Source of the DNA: Micrococcales bacterium KH10
GTDB lineage: Bacteria; Actinomycetota; Actinomycetes; Actinomycetales; Cellulomonadaceae
Assembly: GCA_900188465.1 (NCBI GenBank)
Contig: FZPE01000001.1
Coordinates: forward strand, 124,001-188,000
DNA length: 64,000 bases
Direction: 5' to 3'
A model generated the notes under the pieces. That model had not been told where the DNA came from and did no database searches. It saw only the letters and a program-made list of their open reading frames with translations. A program made the translations under genes and the position numbers. Positions 38,640 to 47,590 of this stretch are shown here, piece after piece. Positions within the stretch are counted from its first letter, which is position 1. Every line of letters begins with the position of its first letter.

Positions 38640-39287
38640 ATGACAGAGCATGCGATGAGCACTCCCAACCCGATCATCGATTGCGGCAATTTCACCATTG
38701 TCCGACTCGTAGCAGGGGCCATGGACAACAACGTGTATGTGCTTACCTGCGTTTCGTCACAGGAGGTGCTCGTCGTCGATGCCGCCGCGGAACCAGAACG
38801 CATCCTAGCCACGACCCGGCCGAACAAGATACGCAAGGTGCTCACCACGCACAGTCACCGAGACCACTGGGAGCACGGGCTGGCAACAGTCGTCGCTGCA
38901 TCTGGCGCGACGACCTACGCTGGCCGGCTGGACGCCTCGGCGATCTCAGTGCACACCGATGTCCTGCTAGACCACGGTGACACCGTGACTTTTGGGGCGG
39001 TCACCGGTGACGTCATCGGGCTGAGCGGACACACACCGGGTTCGGTCTGTCTAGTGCTCACGGCCGATGACGGTATCCACCACATCTTTTCGGGTGATTC
39101 ATTGTTTCCCGGTGGCGTTGGCAAGACCACCACACCGGATGACTTCCGCAGCCTCATCGATGGTGTCACGATGCGGATCTTCGATGTCTATGACGATTCC
39201 ACCGTCGTCCATCCCGGACACGGGCTGCCGACCACACTTGGCAGCGAACGCGGTGCGCTGCCGCACTGGCGTGAACGTGGCTGGTGA
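38640..39287 (+). CDS. MBL-fold metallo-hydrolase (glyoxalase II-like)
   Basis: The protein (216 residues from ATG 38640) has the metallo-beta-lactamase metal motif TTHSHRDHWEHG, a later SGHTPGSVCLVL with the second His, FSGDSLFPGGVGKTTTPDDF, and VVHPGHGLPTTLG. The order and length match glyoxalase II-like hydrolases acting on thioesters or related esters; the substrate cannot be told. ATG 38655 is an alternative start. Neither start has a good ribosome site. The YciI-like gene begins 23 bp after its stop. Confidence 0.85.
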   Translation: MTEHAMSTPNPIIDCGNFTIVRLVAGAMDNNVYVLTCVSSQEVLVVDAAAEPERILATTRPNKIRKVLTTHSHRDHWEHGLATVVAASGATTYAGRLDASAISVHTDVLLDHGDTVTFGAVTGDVIGLSGHTPGSVCLVLTADDGIHHIFSGDSLFPGGVGKTTTPDDFRSLIDGVTMRIFDVYDDSTVVHPGHGLPTTLGSERGALPHWRERGW

Positions 39288-39309
39288 CCGGGCCTGCTTG
39301 AATAGAACC

Positions 39310-39597
39310 ATGAAGACTTTCGCTGTGACCTATGCCTACGACGCCCAAACCTCACTGCGCGACGAGGTACGACCGCGCCACCGGGCTTTCCTCTCCGGGC
39401 TCTACGCCGCCGGCGTGCTGCTGGCATCTGGTCCGGTAACAAGTGGAGCTTCACAAGGAGCATTGATCATCGTCAAGGCGGAAGACGAGGCCTCGGCACT
39501 CGCCCTCCTCGACAACGATCCCTTTGTCATCGAAGGCACGGTGGCTGAACGGCAAGCAGTGGAATGGACACCGGTCTTCGGCCCCTGGACGCCGTAG
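39310..39597 (+). CDS. YciI-family protein
   Basis: The 95-residue protein has the YciI ferredoxin-like fold pattern: TFAVTYAYD, RPRHRAFLSGLYAAGVLLASGPV with the conserved His and the GxxxxxGP turn, and ALLDNDPFVIEGTVAERQAVEWTPV. YciI-like proteins are small dimers whose biochemical roles are poorly known. ATG 39310 is chosen because the family pattern begins directly after it; the frame is open further upstream only as an overlap with the hydrolase gene. Confidence 0.85.
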   Translation: MKTFAVTYAYDAQTSLRDEVRPRHRAFLSGLYAAGVLLASGPVTSGASQGALIIVKAEDEASALALLDNDPFVIEGTVAERQAVEWTPVFGPWTP

Positions 39598-39608
39598 TAG
39601 CCGCTGCG

Positions 39609-40751
39609 CTAGTTGTCGCGACGACTCACCGGATCGTCGGTTGACGGCTGGGCGGGCTGCTCGTCACTTTCTTGCCCATCGTGTGCAGCACTGGTCGGCG
39701 GAATGTAATCCGCCAAGGTGCGGCGAGCCAACTCTCCCTGGTGTGCGATGCCGGCTGCCTTCTTACCCATCTTCTGGGATTCGGCGCGTTTGCCGACAGT
39801 CAGACTCAGCACTGTGGTGATCACCAGAATGCCAAGGATCACACTCAACGACAGAGCCGTCGAGACCTCGGGAATCGCGTCGACGTGCTCACCGCCGTTG
39901 ATGAACGGAACCTCGTTGGTGTGCAGCGCGTGGATGATCAGTTTTGCGCCGATGAAGGCGAGGATCGCTCCCAATCCGTATGAGAGGTAGACGAGTTTGT
40001 CGAGCAGTCCGTCGATCAGGAAGAACAGCTGCCGCAGCCCGAGCAGTGCGAAGGCGTTCGCTGTGAAGACCAGATAGGTCTCCTGGGTGAGTCCGAAGAT
40101 CGCCGGAATCGAGTCCACGGCAAAGAGCAGGTCGGCAGACCCGATCGCCAGGATCACGATGAACATCGGTGTGGCAACGAGGCGTCCGCTCTCCTTGGCG
40201 AACATCCGATCACCGATGTAGCCCTTGGAGGTCGGCACGATGCGACGCATCAAACGTAGGAAGCCGTTTTCCTGATAGCCCTCGTCGGGGTCGTGGCCAC
40301 TGCCCTTGATCTGAGTCCAGGCGGTGTAAAGCAGGAATGCCCCGAAGAGGTAGAAAACGGCGGAGAAGTGCGCGATGATCGTGGCGCCGACCAAGATGAA
40401 GATGGTGCGCAGCACGAGTGCGATGACGATTCCGAACAGCAGAACCTTCTGCTGGAACTCGCGCGGCACCCTGAAACTGCTCATGATGAGCACGAACACG
40501 AAAAGGTTGTCGATGGACAGGCTCTTCTCGGTGATGAACCCGGCGTAGTACTGTGCTGCGTGGGTGGCGTCCCAGAACACCAGGATAAGCAGGCCGAAGG
40601 CTAGACCGATTACGACGTATACCGCTGACCAGGTTGCCGATTCTTTGAGTTTGGGAGCGTGCGGTGTGCGCACATGACCGACAAAGTCGATGGTCAGCAT
40701 TGCGATGATCGCGGCGATGGTGGCTATCCAGGCCCAGGCAGGTACACCCAT
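39609..40751 (-). CDS. terC: TerC/Alx-family membrane protein (probable manganese exporter)
   Basis: The 380-residue integral membrane protein has about nine helices. The conserved acidic segments SIDNLFVFVLIMSSFRVP and GSADLLFAVDSIPAIFGLTQE are the putative metal sites. A hydrophilic C-terminal tail of about 70 residues follows. TerC/Alx/MeeY proteins export manganese, in some cases to metalate secreted proteins. The yybP-ykoY-type leader upstream senses manganese, which supports this role here. The gene is convergent with the YciI-like gene (11 bp apart). Confidence 0.92.
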   Translation of the reverse strand: MGVPAWAWIATIAAIIAMLTIDFVGHVRTPHAPKLKESATWSAVYVVIGLAFGLLILVFWDATHAAQYYAGFITEKSLSIDNLFVFVLIMSSFRVPREFQQKVLLFGIVIALVLRTIFILVGATIIAHFSAVFYLFGAFLLYTAWTQIKGSGHDPDEGYQENGFLRLMRRIVPTSKGYIGDRMFAKESGRLVATPMFIVILAIGSADLLFAVDSIPAIFGLTQETYLVFTANAFALLGLRQLFFLIDGLLDKLVYLSYGLGAILAFIGAKLIIHALHTNEVPFINGGEHVDAIPEVSTALSLSVILGILVITTVLSLTVGKRAESQKMGKKAAGIAHQGELARRTLADYIPPTSAAHDGQESDEQPAQPSTDDPVSRRDN

Positions 40752-40780
40752 ATCAATTCCTTCGTGACAGAACTAGTGGC

Positions 40781-40890
40781 GACACGAAGGTCTCTTCCAC
40801 CATTGAGGCCGACTACCCGGAACGAACACGGCGAACAGCCAATTCGTTCGTGATGACGAGCGAGTCGATTAGGAATACTCCCCTTCAGAG
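40781..40890 (-). promoter_or_regulatory. yybP-ykoY (manganese) riboswitch leader of terC
   Basis: On the minus strand the leader begins CTGAAGGGGAGTA and ends GAAGAGACCTTCGTGTC, 30 bp before the terC ATG. GAAGG and CCTTC close the P1 helix. GGGGAGTA at the 5' side and AGACCTTC at the 3' side are the conserved manganese-sensing parts of the yybP-ykoY family. TerC is a classic downstream gene of this family. The exact inner helices were not modelled. Confidence 0.8.
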
Positions 40891-40935
40891 GCTTGACTTT
40901 AGCACGGTGACAAATCGCCCGCATCGGGCAGAGCG

Positions 40936-43056
40936 TCAGCGTGTCGCTTCTCTCATTTGACGCAGTTCCTTCTTCAGATCGGAGATCTCGTCACGCAGCC
41001 GGGCAGCCAGCTCGAATTTGAGTTCTGCTGCGGCACCGCGCATCTGTTCGCTGAGATCCTGAATGAGTTCGACGAGCTCTCCCTCGGCCTGAGGAACCGC
41101 GCGACGTACTGCGACACCATGTTTGACCCCGGTTTCCAGGTCAATCTGAGCGGCACCAGCCGCAGTGGTACGGCTTTTACCCGCGCCGCGGTATCCAGAC
41201 GCGAGAAGCTCCTCAGTGTCGACATCCTCACGTGCCAACATGTCAGTCACGTCGGCGATCTTCTTACGCAAGGGCTGCGGGTCGATGCCGTTGGCCGTGT
41301 TGTACTCGATCTGCTTGCTGCGGCGTCGTTCTGTCTCCTCGATCGCTGTCGCCATGGAGTCTGTGATCTTGTCCGCGTACATGTGAACTTCGCCGGAAAC
41401 GTTGCGGGCTGCTCGTCCGATGGTTTGGATCAGGGAGCGTTCCGAACGCAGGAAGCCTTCTTTGTCTGCATCCAGAATCGACACCAGGGAGACTTCCGGC
41501 AGGTCCAGTCCCTCACGTAACAGGTTGATTCCCACCAGGACATCGAATTGACCGAGTCGAAGCTCGCGGAGCAACTCGACGCGGCGCAGGGTATCGACAT
41601 CCGAGTGCAGGTACTGCACCTTGACACCGTGCTCCAGAAAGTAGTCGGTGAGGTCTTCGGCCATCTTCTTGGTCAGTGTCGTGACCAGGACGCGCTCGTC
41701 CTTTGCCACTCGTTCCCGGATCTCACCGAGAAGATCGTCGATCTGGCCCTTCGTGGGTTTGACCACTACCTTGGGGTCGACTAGACCCGTGGGACGGATG
41801 ATCTGTTCGACCACACCGTCTGATTGCGCCAATTCGTAGGGTCCGGGAGTGGCCGACAGGTACACGGTCTGTCCGATACGCTCTAGGAACTCCTCCCAGC
41901 GCAGCGGCCTGTTGTCCATGGCGCTTGGCAGACGGAACCCGAAATCAACCAGATTCCGCTTCCGAGACATATCCCCCTCGTACATCGCCCCGATTTGCGG
42001 AACCGTCACGTGGGACTCGTCGATCACGAGCAGGAAGTCCTCTGGGAAGTAATCGAGGAGCGTGTGCGGCGCGCTGCCTGGTTCGCGGCCGTCGATATGA
42101 CGTGAATAGTTCTCAATTCCCGAGCAACTGCCGATCTCCCGCATCATTTCGATGTCATAGGTGGTGCGCATCCGCAGTCGTTGTGCTTCGAGCAGCTTGT
42201 TCTGTCGTTCCAGATCGGATAGACGTTGTTCGAGTTCTTCCTCGATGGACCGGATGGCGCGTTCCATGCGTTCTGGTCCCGCGACATAGTGCGTTGCCGG
42301 GAACACGAAGATCGAATCCTCGCTGCGCACGACGTCTCCCGTGACGGGATGCAAGGTGGCGATCGATTCGATCTCGTCCCCGAAGAACTCAATGCGAACT
42401 GCGAGTTCCTCGTAGACCGGAATGATTTCCACCGTGTCGCCGCGCACCCGGAACGTACCGCGGGTGAATGCCATGTCGTTTCGGGTGTATTGCATCGTGA
42501 CGAACTGTCGCAGCAGTTGATCGCGCTCCACGACATCACCGACGCGAAGCTGCACCATCCGGTCAACGTACTCCTGCGGAGTTCCCAGACCGTATATGCA
42601 GGACACCGAGGCGACCACCACAACGTCGCGTCTGGTCAGCAGGCTCGAGGTGGCAGAGTGGCGCAACCGTTCGACCTCGTCGTTGATGGACGAGTCTTTC
42701 TCGATGTAGGTATCGGTCTGCGCTATATAGGCTTCAGGCTGGTAGTAGTCGTAGTACGACACGAAGTATTCGACGGCGTTGTTCGGGAGCAGTTCTCGGA
42801 ACTCTGCTGCCAACTGTGCCGCCAACGTCTTGTTGGGCGCCATGACCAACGTCGGGCGCTGTAGCTTTTCCACGAGCCAAGCGGTGGTAGCCGATTTTCC
42901 GGTACCTGTGGCGCCGAGGAGGACGACGTCCTTCTCCCCCGCCTCAATACGTTCAGCGAGTTCGGCGATGGCAGTGGGCTGATCCCCGGAGGGCTCAAAT
43001 TCAGAGATGACTTCGAATGGTGCCACGGTACGTTGGAGATCAGTCACTGGGCGCAT
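40936..43056 (-). CDS. uvrB: Excinuclease ABC subunit B
   Basis: UvrB is the helicase-like core that loads on damaged DNA and recruits UvrC. The 706-residue protein has the Walker A motif [16 protein letters not shown], the damage-sensing beta-hairpin region [25 protein letters not shown]-like VIDESHVT, helicase motif [11 protein letters not shown], and a C-terminal UVR motif. A possible LexA box is found 19 bp upstream (43075-43090, ten of twelve consensus bases). Confidence 0.97.
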   Translation of the reverse strand: MRPVTDLQRTVAPFEVISEFEPSGDQPTAIAELAERIEAGEKDVVLLGATGTGKSATTAWLVEKLQRPTLVMAPNKTLAAQLAAEFRELLPNNAVEYFVSYYDYYQPEAYIAQTDTYIEKDSSINDEVERLRHSATSSLLTRRDVVVVASVSCIYGLGTPQEYVDRMVQLRVGDVVERDQLLRQFVTMQYTRNDMAFTRGTFRVRGDTVEIIPVYEELAVRIEFFGDEIESIATLHPVTGDVVRSEDSIFVFPATHYVAGPERMERAIRSIEEELEQRLSDLERQNKLLEAQRLRMRTTYDIEMMREIGSCSGIENYSRHIDGREPGSAPHTLLDYFPEDFLLVIDESHVTVPQIGAMYEGDMSRKRNLVDFGFRLPSAMDNRPLRWEEFLERIGQTVYLSATPGPYELAQSDGVVEQIIRPTGLVDPKVVVKPTKGQIDDLLGEIRERVAKDERVLVTTLTKKMAEDLTDYFLEHGVKVQYLHSDVDTLRRVELLRELRLGQFDVLVGINLLREGLDLPEVSLVSILDADKEGFLRSERSLIQTIGRAARNVSGEVHMYADKITDSMATAIEETERRRSKQIEYNTANGIDPQPLRKKIADVTDMLAREDVDTEELLASGYRGAGKSRTTAAGAAQIDLETGVKHGVAVRRAVPQAEGELVELIQDLSEQMRGAAAELKFELAARLRDEISDLKKELRQMREATR

Positions 43057-43074
43057 CTCATCAGCCTACATCGA

Positions 43075-43090
43075 TAGGACAAGCGTTCGA
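43075..43090. promoter_or_regulatory. Possible LexA box upstream of uvrB
   Basis: Read on the minus strand, TCGAACGCTTGTCCTA keeps ten of the twelve conserved bases of TCGAAC-N4-GTTCGA. The left half is perfect and the right half is weaker. It lies 19 bp before the uvrB start. Confidence 0.45.
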
Positions 43091-43123
43091 CTCTCTTGCG
43101 CTGCGCTGTCGGCTAAAGCTGCC

Positions 43124-43720
43124 TCATGAAGTCAGTTTCTGCCATAGATCGTCTACTTGTCGACGAAGATCGTCAGGAGTCTTGGTGCCGTCCAACACCG
43201 TGTCGGCAGCATCTACTCGCACCTGATCGGGCACCTGCGACGCAACCCGGCGGCGGGCGTCCGGCAATGACATGTGGCGTACTTCGACGAGTCTGGCGAT
43301 GCGAAGATCAGCAGGTGCGTGGACAACGACGAGGTGATCGAAATCGTCCTGCTGCCCGGTTTCTATCAGAAGCGGAATATCGTGCACGATCACCTTGGCA
43401 GCACCTTCGGCAGCGGCTCCATGTTCCGCCTCGTCTGACAACGTCTCCACGATGGGGTGGACGATGCCGTTGAGGTCGCGTAGCGAGTCCTCGTCGCCGA
43501 AAACCACCGATGCCAGCGCCGTACGGTTGAGCGAACCATCAGGATGGAGGATCTCCGGACCGAAACGGTCCTCGAGCTGCCGCAGCCCATCGGTGCCTAC
43601 CGCGACGGCATCGCGCGCCAACTGGTCGTGATCGATCACCACCGCGCCCAATTCCCGCAGTCGCTGTGATGCCACAGACTTGCCTGCGGCAATGCCACCT
43701 GTCAGCCCTATTCGGATCAT
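43124..43720 (-). CDS. coaE: Dephospho-CoA kinase
   Basis: CoaE does the last step of coenzyme A synthesis, phosphorylating dephospho-CoA. The 198-residue protein starts IRIGLTGGIAAGKSVASQRL (P-loop), then VIDHDQLARDAV and VIVHDIPLLIETG, typical of the family. ATG 43720 is used because the P-loop begins seven residues later; the frame extends 14 codons upstream into the rpsA terminator region. Many actinobacteria place coaE between rpsA and uvrB, as here. Confidence 0.95.
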   Translation of the reverse strand: MIRIGLTGGIAAGKSVASQRLRELGAVVIDHDQLARDAVAVGTDGLRQLEDRFGPEILHPDGSLNRTALASVVFGDEDSLRDLNGIVHPIVETLSDEAEHGAAAEGAAKVIVHDIPLLIETGQQDDFDHLVVVHAPADLRIARLVEVRHMSLPDARRRVASQVPDQVRVDAADTVLDGTKTPDDLRRQVDDLWQKLTS

Positions 43721-43742
43721 GCCACCATGATGCCCTAGAACG

Positions 43743-43782
43743 ACTGTTGGCGACCACCCCAATCGGGATGATCGCCAACAGT
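43743..43782 (-). terminator. Hairpin after rpsA
   Basis: A perfect 11-bp stem, ACTGTTGGCGA (43743-43753) with TCGCCAACAGT (43772-43782), lies just past the rpsA stop, with a small CCC/GGG hairpin in its loop. The following tract is only partly T-rich. Transcription of coaE beyond it may depend on read-through. Confidence 0.6.
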
Positions 43783-43796
43783 TAAGGATCTACTGA

Positions 43797-45272
43797 TCAG
43801 TTGCTGGTGAGCTTCTCACGCAGCGCTGCAAGTGCTTCATCGGAAGCAAGCGTGCCCTGGTCGGTCTCTGCCGGTTCGGAGGTGTAGCTGGCCGGAGCTG
43901 CTTCGCCTTCTTCTTCCGTTGCGGATGCTGCGGCGGCCTGGTCGGCGCTGAGCGCCTCGGCAACCTGCTGCTTGTGCGAGGTCCAACGCTCGTGTGCCTT
44001 GGCGTACTCCGCTTCCCAAGCCTCGCGTTGGGTCTCGTAGCCTTCGAGCCATTCGTTGCTCTCCGGGTCGAAGCCCTCTGGGTACTTGTAGTTGCCCTCT
44101 TCGTCGTACTCGGCGGCCATGCCGTACAGCGCCGGGTCGAAGTCTTCCGAGGTCGGGTCGACGCCCTCGTTGGCCTGCTTGAGCGAGAGCGAGATGCGAC
44201 GACGGTCGAGTTCGATGTCGATGATCTTGACGAAGACCTCGGAACCGACGGTGACGACCTGCTCCGGCAGTTCAACGTGACGCTGAGCGAGCTCGGAGAT
44301 GTGTACGAGACCTTCGATACCGTCCTCGACGCGAACGAACGCACCGAACGGAACGAGCTTGGTGACCTTACCCGGCACGACCTGGCCAATGGCGTGGGTG
44401 CGGGCGAAGGTCTGCCATGGGTCTTCCTGGGTGGCCTTGAGCGACAGCGAAACACGCTCGCGGTCGAAGTCCACGTCGAGAACCTCGACCGTGACTTCCT
44501 GACCGACCTCGACGACCTCGTTCGGGTGGTCGATGTGCTTCCAGCTGAGCTCGGACACGTGGACGAGACCGTCTACGCCGCCCAGGTCCACGAATGCACC
44601 GAAGTTGACGATGGACGAGACCACACCGGGGCGAACCTGTCCCTTTTGCAGGGTCTGCAAGAAGGTGGAACGGACCTCGGACTGTGTCTGCTCGAGCCAG
44701 GCGCGACGTGACAGCACAACGTTGTTGCGGTTCTTGTCGAGTTCGATGATCTTGGCGTCGATCTGCTTGCCGATGTATGGCTGCAGGTCGCGCACGCGTC
44801 GCATTTCAACCAGCGAAGCTGGTAGGAAGCCGCGCAGGCCGATGTCGAGGATGAGACCACCCTTGACGACCTCGATGACGGTACCGGTAACGATGCCGTC
44901 TTCTTCCTTGATCTTCTCGATCGTTCCCCAAGCGCGCTCGTACTGTGCACGCTTCTTCGAAAGGATGAGTCGGCCTTCTTTGTCTTCCTTCTGAAGAACG
45001 AGTGCCTCAACCTGGTCGCCGACGTTGACGATCTCTGAGGGATCTACGTCGTGCTTGATGGAGAGTTCACGGGAAGGGATAACGCCTTCGGTCTTGTAAC
45101 CGATGTCGAGGAGAACCTCGTCACGGTCGACCTTGACGATGGTGCCGTCGACGATGTCGCCATCGTTGAAGTATTTGATGGTCGCGTCAACAGCTGCAAG
45201 GAAGTCGTCTGCGGTGCCGATGTCGTTGACGGCAACTTCAGGGACGGACTTCGTGGAGGTCGGGGTGGTCAT
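43797..45272 (-). CDS. rpsA: 30S ribosomal protein S1
   Basis: S1 binds mRNA on the small subunit. The 491-residue protein has four S1 repeats: first at about residues 35-105 (GDIVDGTIVKVDRDEVLLDIGYKTEG), then 120-185 (GIVTGTVIEVVKGGLILDIGLRGFLPAS), 205-275 (RPGVVSSIVNFGAFVDLGGVDGLVHVSEL) and 290-360 (QVVPGKVTKLVPFGAFVRVEDGIEGLVHISEL). An acidic, Ala/Glu-rich tail follows. This four-repeat form is normal for actinobacteria, against six repeats in E. coli. Confidence 0.97.
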   Translation of the reverse strand: MTTPTSTKSVPEVAVNDIGTADDFLAAVDATIKYFNDGDIVDGTIVKVDRDEVLLDIGYKTEGVIPSRELSIKHDVDPSEIVNVGDQVEALVLQKEDKEGRLILSKKRAQYERAWGTIEKIKEEDGIVTGTVIEVVKGGLILDIGLRGFLPASLVEMRRVRDLQPYIGKQIDAKIIELDKNRNNVVLSRRAWLEQTQSEVRSTFLQTLQKGQVRPGVVSSIVNFGAFVDLGGVDGLVHVSELSWKHIDHPNEVVEVGQEVTVEVLDVDFDRERVSLSLKATQEDPWQTFARTHAIGQVVPGKVTKLVPFGAFVRVEDGIEGLVHISELAQRHVELPEQVVTVGSEVFVKIIDIELDRRRISLSLKQANEGVDPTSEDFDPALYGMAAEYDEEGNYKYPEGFDPESNEWLEGYETQREAWEAEYAKAHERWTSHKQQVAEALSADQAAAASATEEEGEAAPASYTSEPAETDQGTLASDEALAALREKLTSN

Positions 45273-45443
45273 ATAAGTCAGATGCTCCGATGCGGACAGG
45301 AATAGTGCGGACAGGTTTTCTTGGTGGCGTGCTATCGAGTGCCTGATTCGGCATAGATGAATTCACTTGCGAACGTACGTCAATCACTCTGAGTGCGCAG
45401 CGCGCGAATTGCACTGCGCGAGGGCATAGCAAAACCGCCAATA

Positions 45444-45473
45444 ATAATACTACCCACGGTCAAGTATGGTCAA
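45444..45473 (-). promoter_or_regulatory. Promoter of rpsA
   Basis: On the minus strand TTGACC (45473-45468) and TATTAT (45449-45444) are separated by 18 bp, a good sigma-70/SigA match in an otherwise GC-rich area. It implies an rpsA leader of about 165 nt, long enough for autoregulation. Confidence 0.65.
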
Positions 45474-45499
45474 AACCATCACGGTTCGGTTGCAGGCGC

Positions 45500-45541
45500 T
45501 CCTCTCTTGCGCGCCCGAAAAACTAGGAGCACAAGAGAGGA
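45500..45541 (-). terminator. Inverted repeat between pfkA and the rpsA promoter
   Basis: TCCTCTCTTG (45500-45509) and CAAGAGAGGA (45532-45541) form a perfect 10-bp stem with a 22-nt loop, directly after pfkA on the minus strand and just upstream of the rpsA promoter. No T run is present, so termination is only a guess. Confidence 0.4.
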
Positions 45542-45562
45542 ACACAACTGATCAACGCTCAA

Positions 45563-46588
45563 CTACGCGAGTGCTTGCGCGACCCGAAGCAGTTCCTCCG
45601 GAACCAACTTCACCTTGCCCGCGATCTCCTGCAGACTGACCATCTCGACTCGTCCGCCGTTCAACGCCGTCATCACGTCGCTCTCACCGCGGTGAATCGC
45701 ATCGACAGCAGCCACACCGAAACGAGAGCCAAGAATCCGGTCGGTGGGCGTCGGGGTGCCACCGCGCTGGACATGACCCAGCACGGTCAGACGGGTATCG
45801 AATCCGGTGCGTTGCGCGATCTCATGCGAAACAGCGGCGCCTACTGCCCCACCGATGATCTCGCCATACTTGCCGAGTTCGGTCTGATACTGGAAGGTAC
45901 TTCCTTCCGCGGCCTGTGCGCCTTCCGCGACGACCACGATCGAGAAGCTTGCGTGTGACCGGTGGCGGTGCCGCAGGAATCGTTCGACGCGGTCCATATC
46001 AAACGGTTCTTCCGGAGCGAGGACGAGTTCGGCGCCGCCCGCGATACCCGCGTTCACGGCGATCCAACCTGCGGTGCGGCCCATGACCTCGATCACCATG
46101 ACACGGTTGTGGGATTCCGCTGTGGTGTGGATCCGGTCGATTGCCTCTGTCGCGATGTTGACCGCAGTGTGATAGCCGATTGACTGGTCAGTGCCCCACA
46201 CATCGTTGTCGATGGTCTTGGGGATCGCCACGATCTTGACTCCGGCCTTGGCAACCTCGCTGGCTGCGTGCAGGGTTCCATCGCCGCCGATGCAGATCAA
46301 AGCCTCAACGCGCTCTTGTTCGAGGACCTGCAGAACCGCGTCGATTCCGCCATTCTCTTTGGAAGGGTGGTAGCGAGCGGTCCCCAGCATGGTGCCGCCC
46401 TCGGGCAGGGTGTTGCGGATGCGGTCGCGGGTCAATGGCATGATGTCGCCATCGACGACGCCTTTCCAGCCATTGCGGAAACCGATGATCGAGTGTCCAT
46501 ACTCACCCAAGCCCCGTTTGACCACTGCGCGGATCGCAGCATTCAGTCCCGGGCAATCTCCCCCACCTGTGAGCAATCCGATCTGCAT
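45563..46588 (-). CDS. pfkA: 6-phosphofructokinase
   Basis: This enzyme phosphorylates fructose 6-phosphate, the committed step of glycolysis. The 341-residue protein has GGGDCPGLNAAIRAVVK, IGGDGTLHAASEVAKAG, IPKTIDNDVWGTDQSIGYHTAV and the effector-site-like end. It carries Gly after GGD (as in ATP-dependent enzymes) together with Lys in PKTIDND (as in pyrophosphate-dependent ones). This mixed pattern is known in actinobacterial group III enzymes, which use ATP, so ATP dependence is likely but not certain. Confidence 0.94.
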   Translation of the reverse strand: MQIGLLTGGGDCPGLNAAIRAVVKRGLGEYGHSIIGFRNGWKGVVDGDIMPLTRDRIRNTLPEGGTMLGTARYHPSKENGGIDAVLQVLEQERVEALICIGGDGTLHAASEVAKAGVKIVAIPKTIDNDVWGTDQSIGYHTAVNIATEAIDRIHTTAESHNRVMVIEVMGRTAGWIAVNAGIAGGAELVLAPEEPFDMDRVERFLRHRHRSHASFSIVVVAEGAQAAEGSTFQYQTELGKYGEIIGGAVGAAVSHEIAQRTGFDTRLTVLGHVQRGGTPTPTDRILGSRFGVAAVDAIHRGESDVMTALNGGRVEMVSLQEIAGKVKLVPEELLRVAQALA

Positions 46589-46753
46589 GAAACCACTCCT
46601 CGCTTACCGCTCGTTGATGAAATGCGCGATGTTGTCACGCCATGTAACAGCCTAGCGAGAAGTCGGACCCGTGTGGGCTAACCAACGTCCCAATAACGCG
46701 CTGTTTCACCGTGCTTAACCTGCTGTTTCAGACAGCTAGGGCACAATCAGGCT

Positions 46754-47578
46754 ATGGCTGACTCGTCAAAACTGCCGCAGGGATTCTTCGGGTATCACAC
46801 CGCGTCATCTGAAGCCGCACACTCAGCGGGCAAAGTTTGGTGGGATCGCAACGGTGCGGACTATCTCGATGAACACGGCGACTTCCTCGGCGACACCGAT
46901 TTCTGCTGGTGTCCGGAAGGTCTGCGGGAATCGGATGCAGCCCTGCTTGGCCCGCTCGATCAGCTGGCGTCGCGGCGAGTGCTTGAGATCGGTGCTGGCG
47001 CTGCGCAGTGTTCTCGCTGGCTTGCCGAGCACGGCGTGTCGGTGGTTGCCACTGACATCTCGAGCACCATGGTGGCTCAGGCCCGGCTACGCAATGACCG
47101 CACCGGAATCGATTTTCCGCTCCAGGAGGCGGATGCCCGCGATCTGCCCTTTGGCGACAGCAGTTTCGACGTGGTCTTCACGGCCTATGGTGCGCTGCCA
47201 TTCGTCTCTGAGCACGAACAGATTCATCGCGAAGCCGCGCGAGTTCTGCGCTCCGACGGACGATGGGTGTTCTCCGTCAGTCACCCGATTCGCTGGGCGT
47301 TTCCCGATGTGCCAGGCGAAGCCGGACTGACCGCCAATCGTTCCTACTTCGACACCACGCCGTATATCGAGACCGATGATTCAGGAAATGTGGTCTATGC
47401 CGAGCACCATCGCACTCTGGGCGACCAAGTCCGCGCCTTGAGACGGGCCGGATTCCACCTTGTTGATATCGTCGAACCGGAATGGCCGAGTGATCACACC
47501 AGGGTTTGGGGTGGCTGGAGCCCTTTGCGCGGCAAGATGATCCCAGGCACGGCGATTTTCGTCGCCGAGAAGATCTAG
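46754..47578 (+). CDS. Class I SAM-dependent methyltransferase
   Basis: The 274-residue protein has the methyltransferase fold: motif I VLEIGAGAAQCSRWLAEHG at about residue 75, the acidic end of strand 2 (VVATDIS), motif II ADARDLPFGDSSFDVVFTAYGALPFV, and the typical AARVLRSDGRWVFSVSHPIRW. Trp-rich N- and C-terminal parts are those of the UbiE/BioC-like subgroup common in actinobacteria next to polA. The substrate is unknown. It is convergent with polA and leaves a 12-bp gap. Confidence 0.85.
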   Translation: MADSSKLPQGFFGYHTASSEAAHSAGKVWWDRNGADYLDEHGDFLGDTDFCWCPEGLRESDAALLGPLDQLASRRVLEIGAGAAQCSRWLAEHGVSVVATDISSTMVAQARLRNDRTGIDFPLQEADARDLPFGDSSFDVVFTAYGALPFVSEHEQIHREAARVLRSDGRWVFSVSHPIRWAFPDVPGEAGLTANRSYFDTTPYIETDDSGNVVYAEHHRTLGDQVRALRRAGFHLVDIVEPEWPSDHTRVWGGWSPLRGKMIPGTAIFVAEKI

Positions 47579-47590
47579 CCGCTCACCACA

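Noticed and set aside
43790-44455. A 221-codon minus-strand frame within rpsA in another phase
   Set aside because: The product is Arg/Ser/Pro-rich low complexity, a frame shadow of the S1 repeats.
45563-46588. Pyrophosphate-dependent phosphofructokinase because of PKTIDND
   Set aside because: The residue after GGD is Gly, and the mixed Gly/Lys pattern is known from ATP-dependent actinobacterial enzymes.
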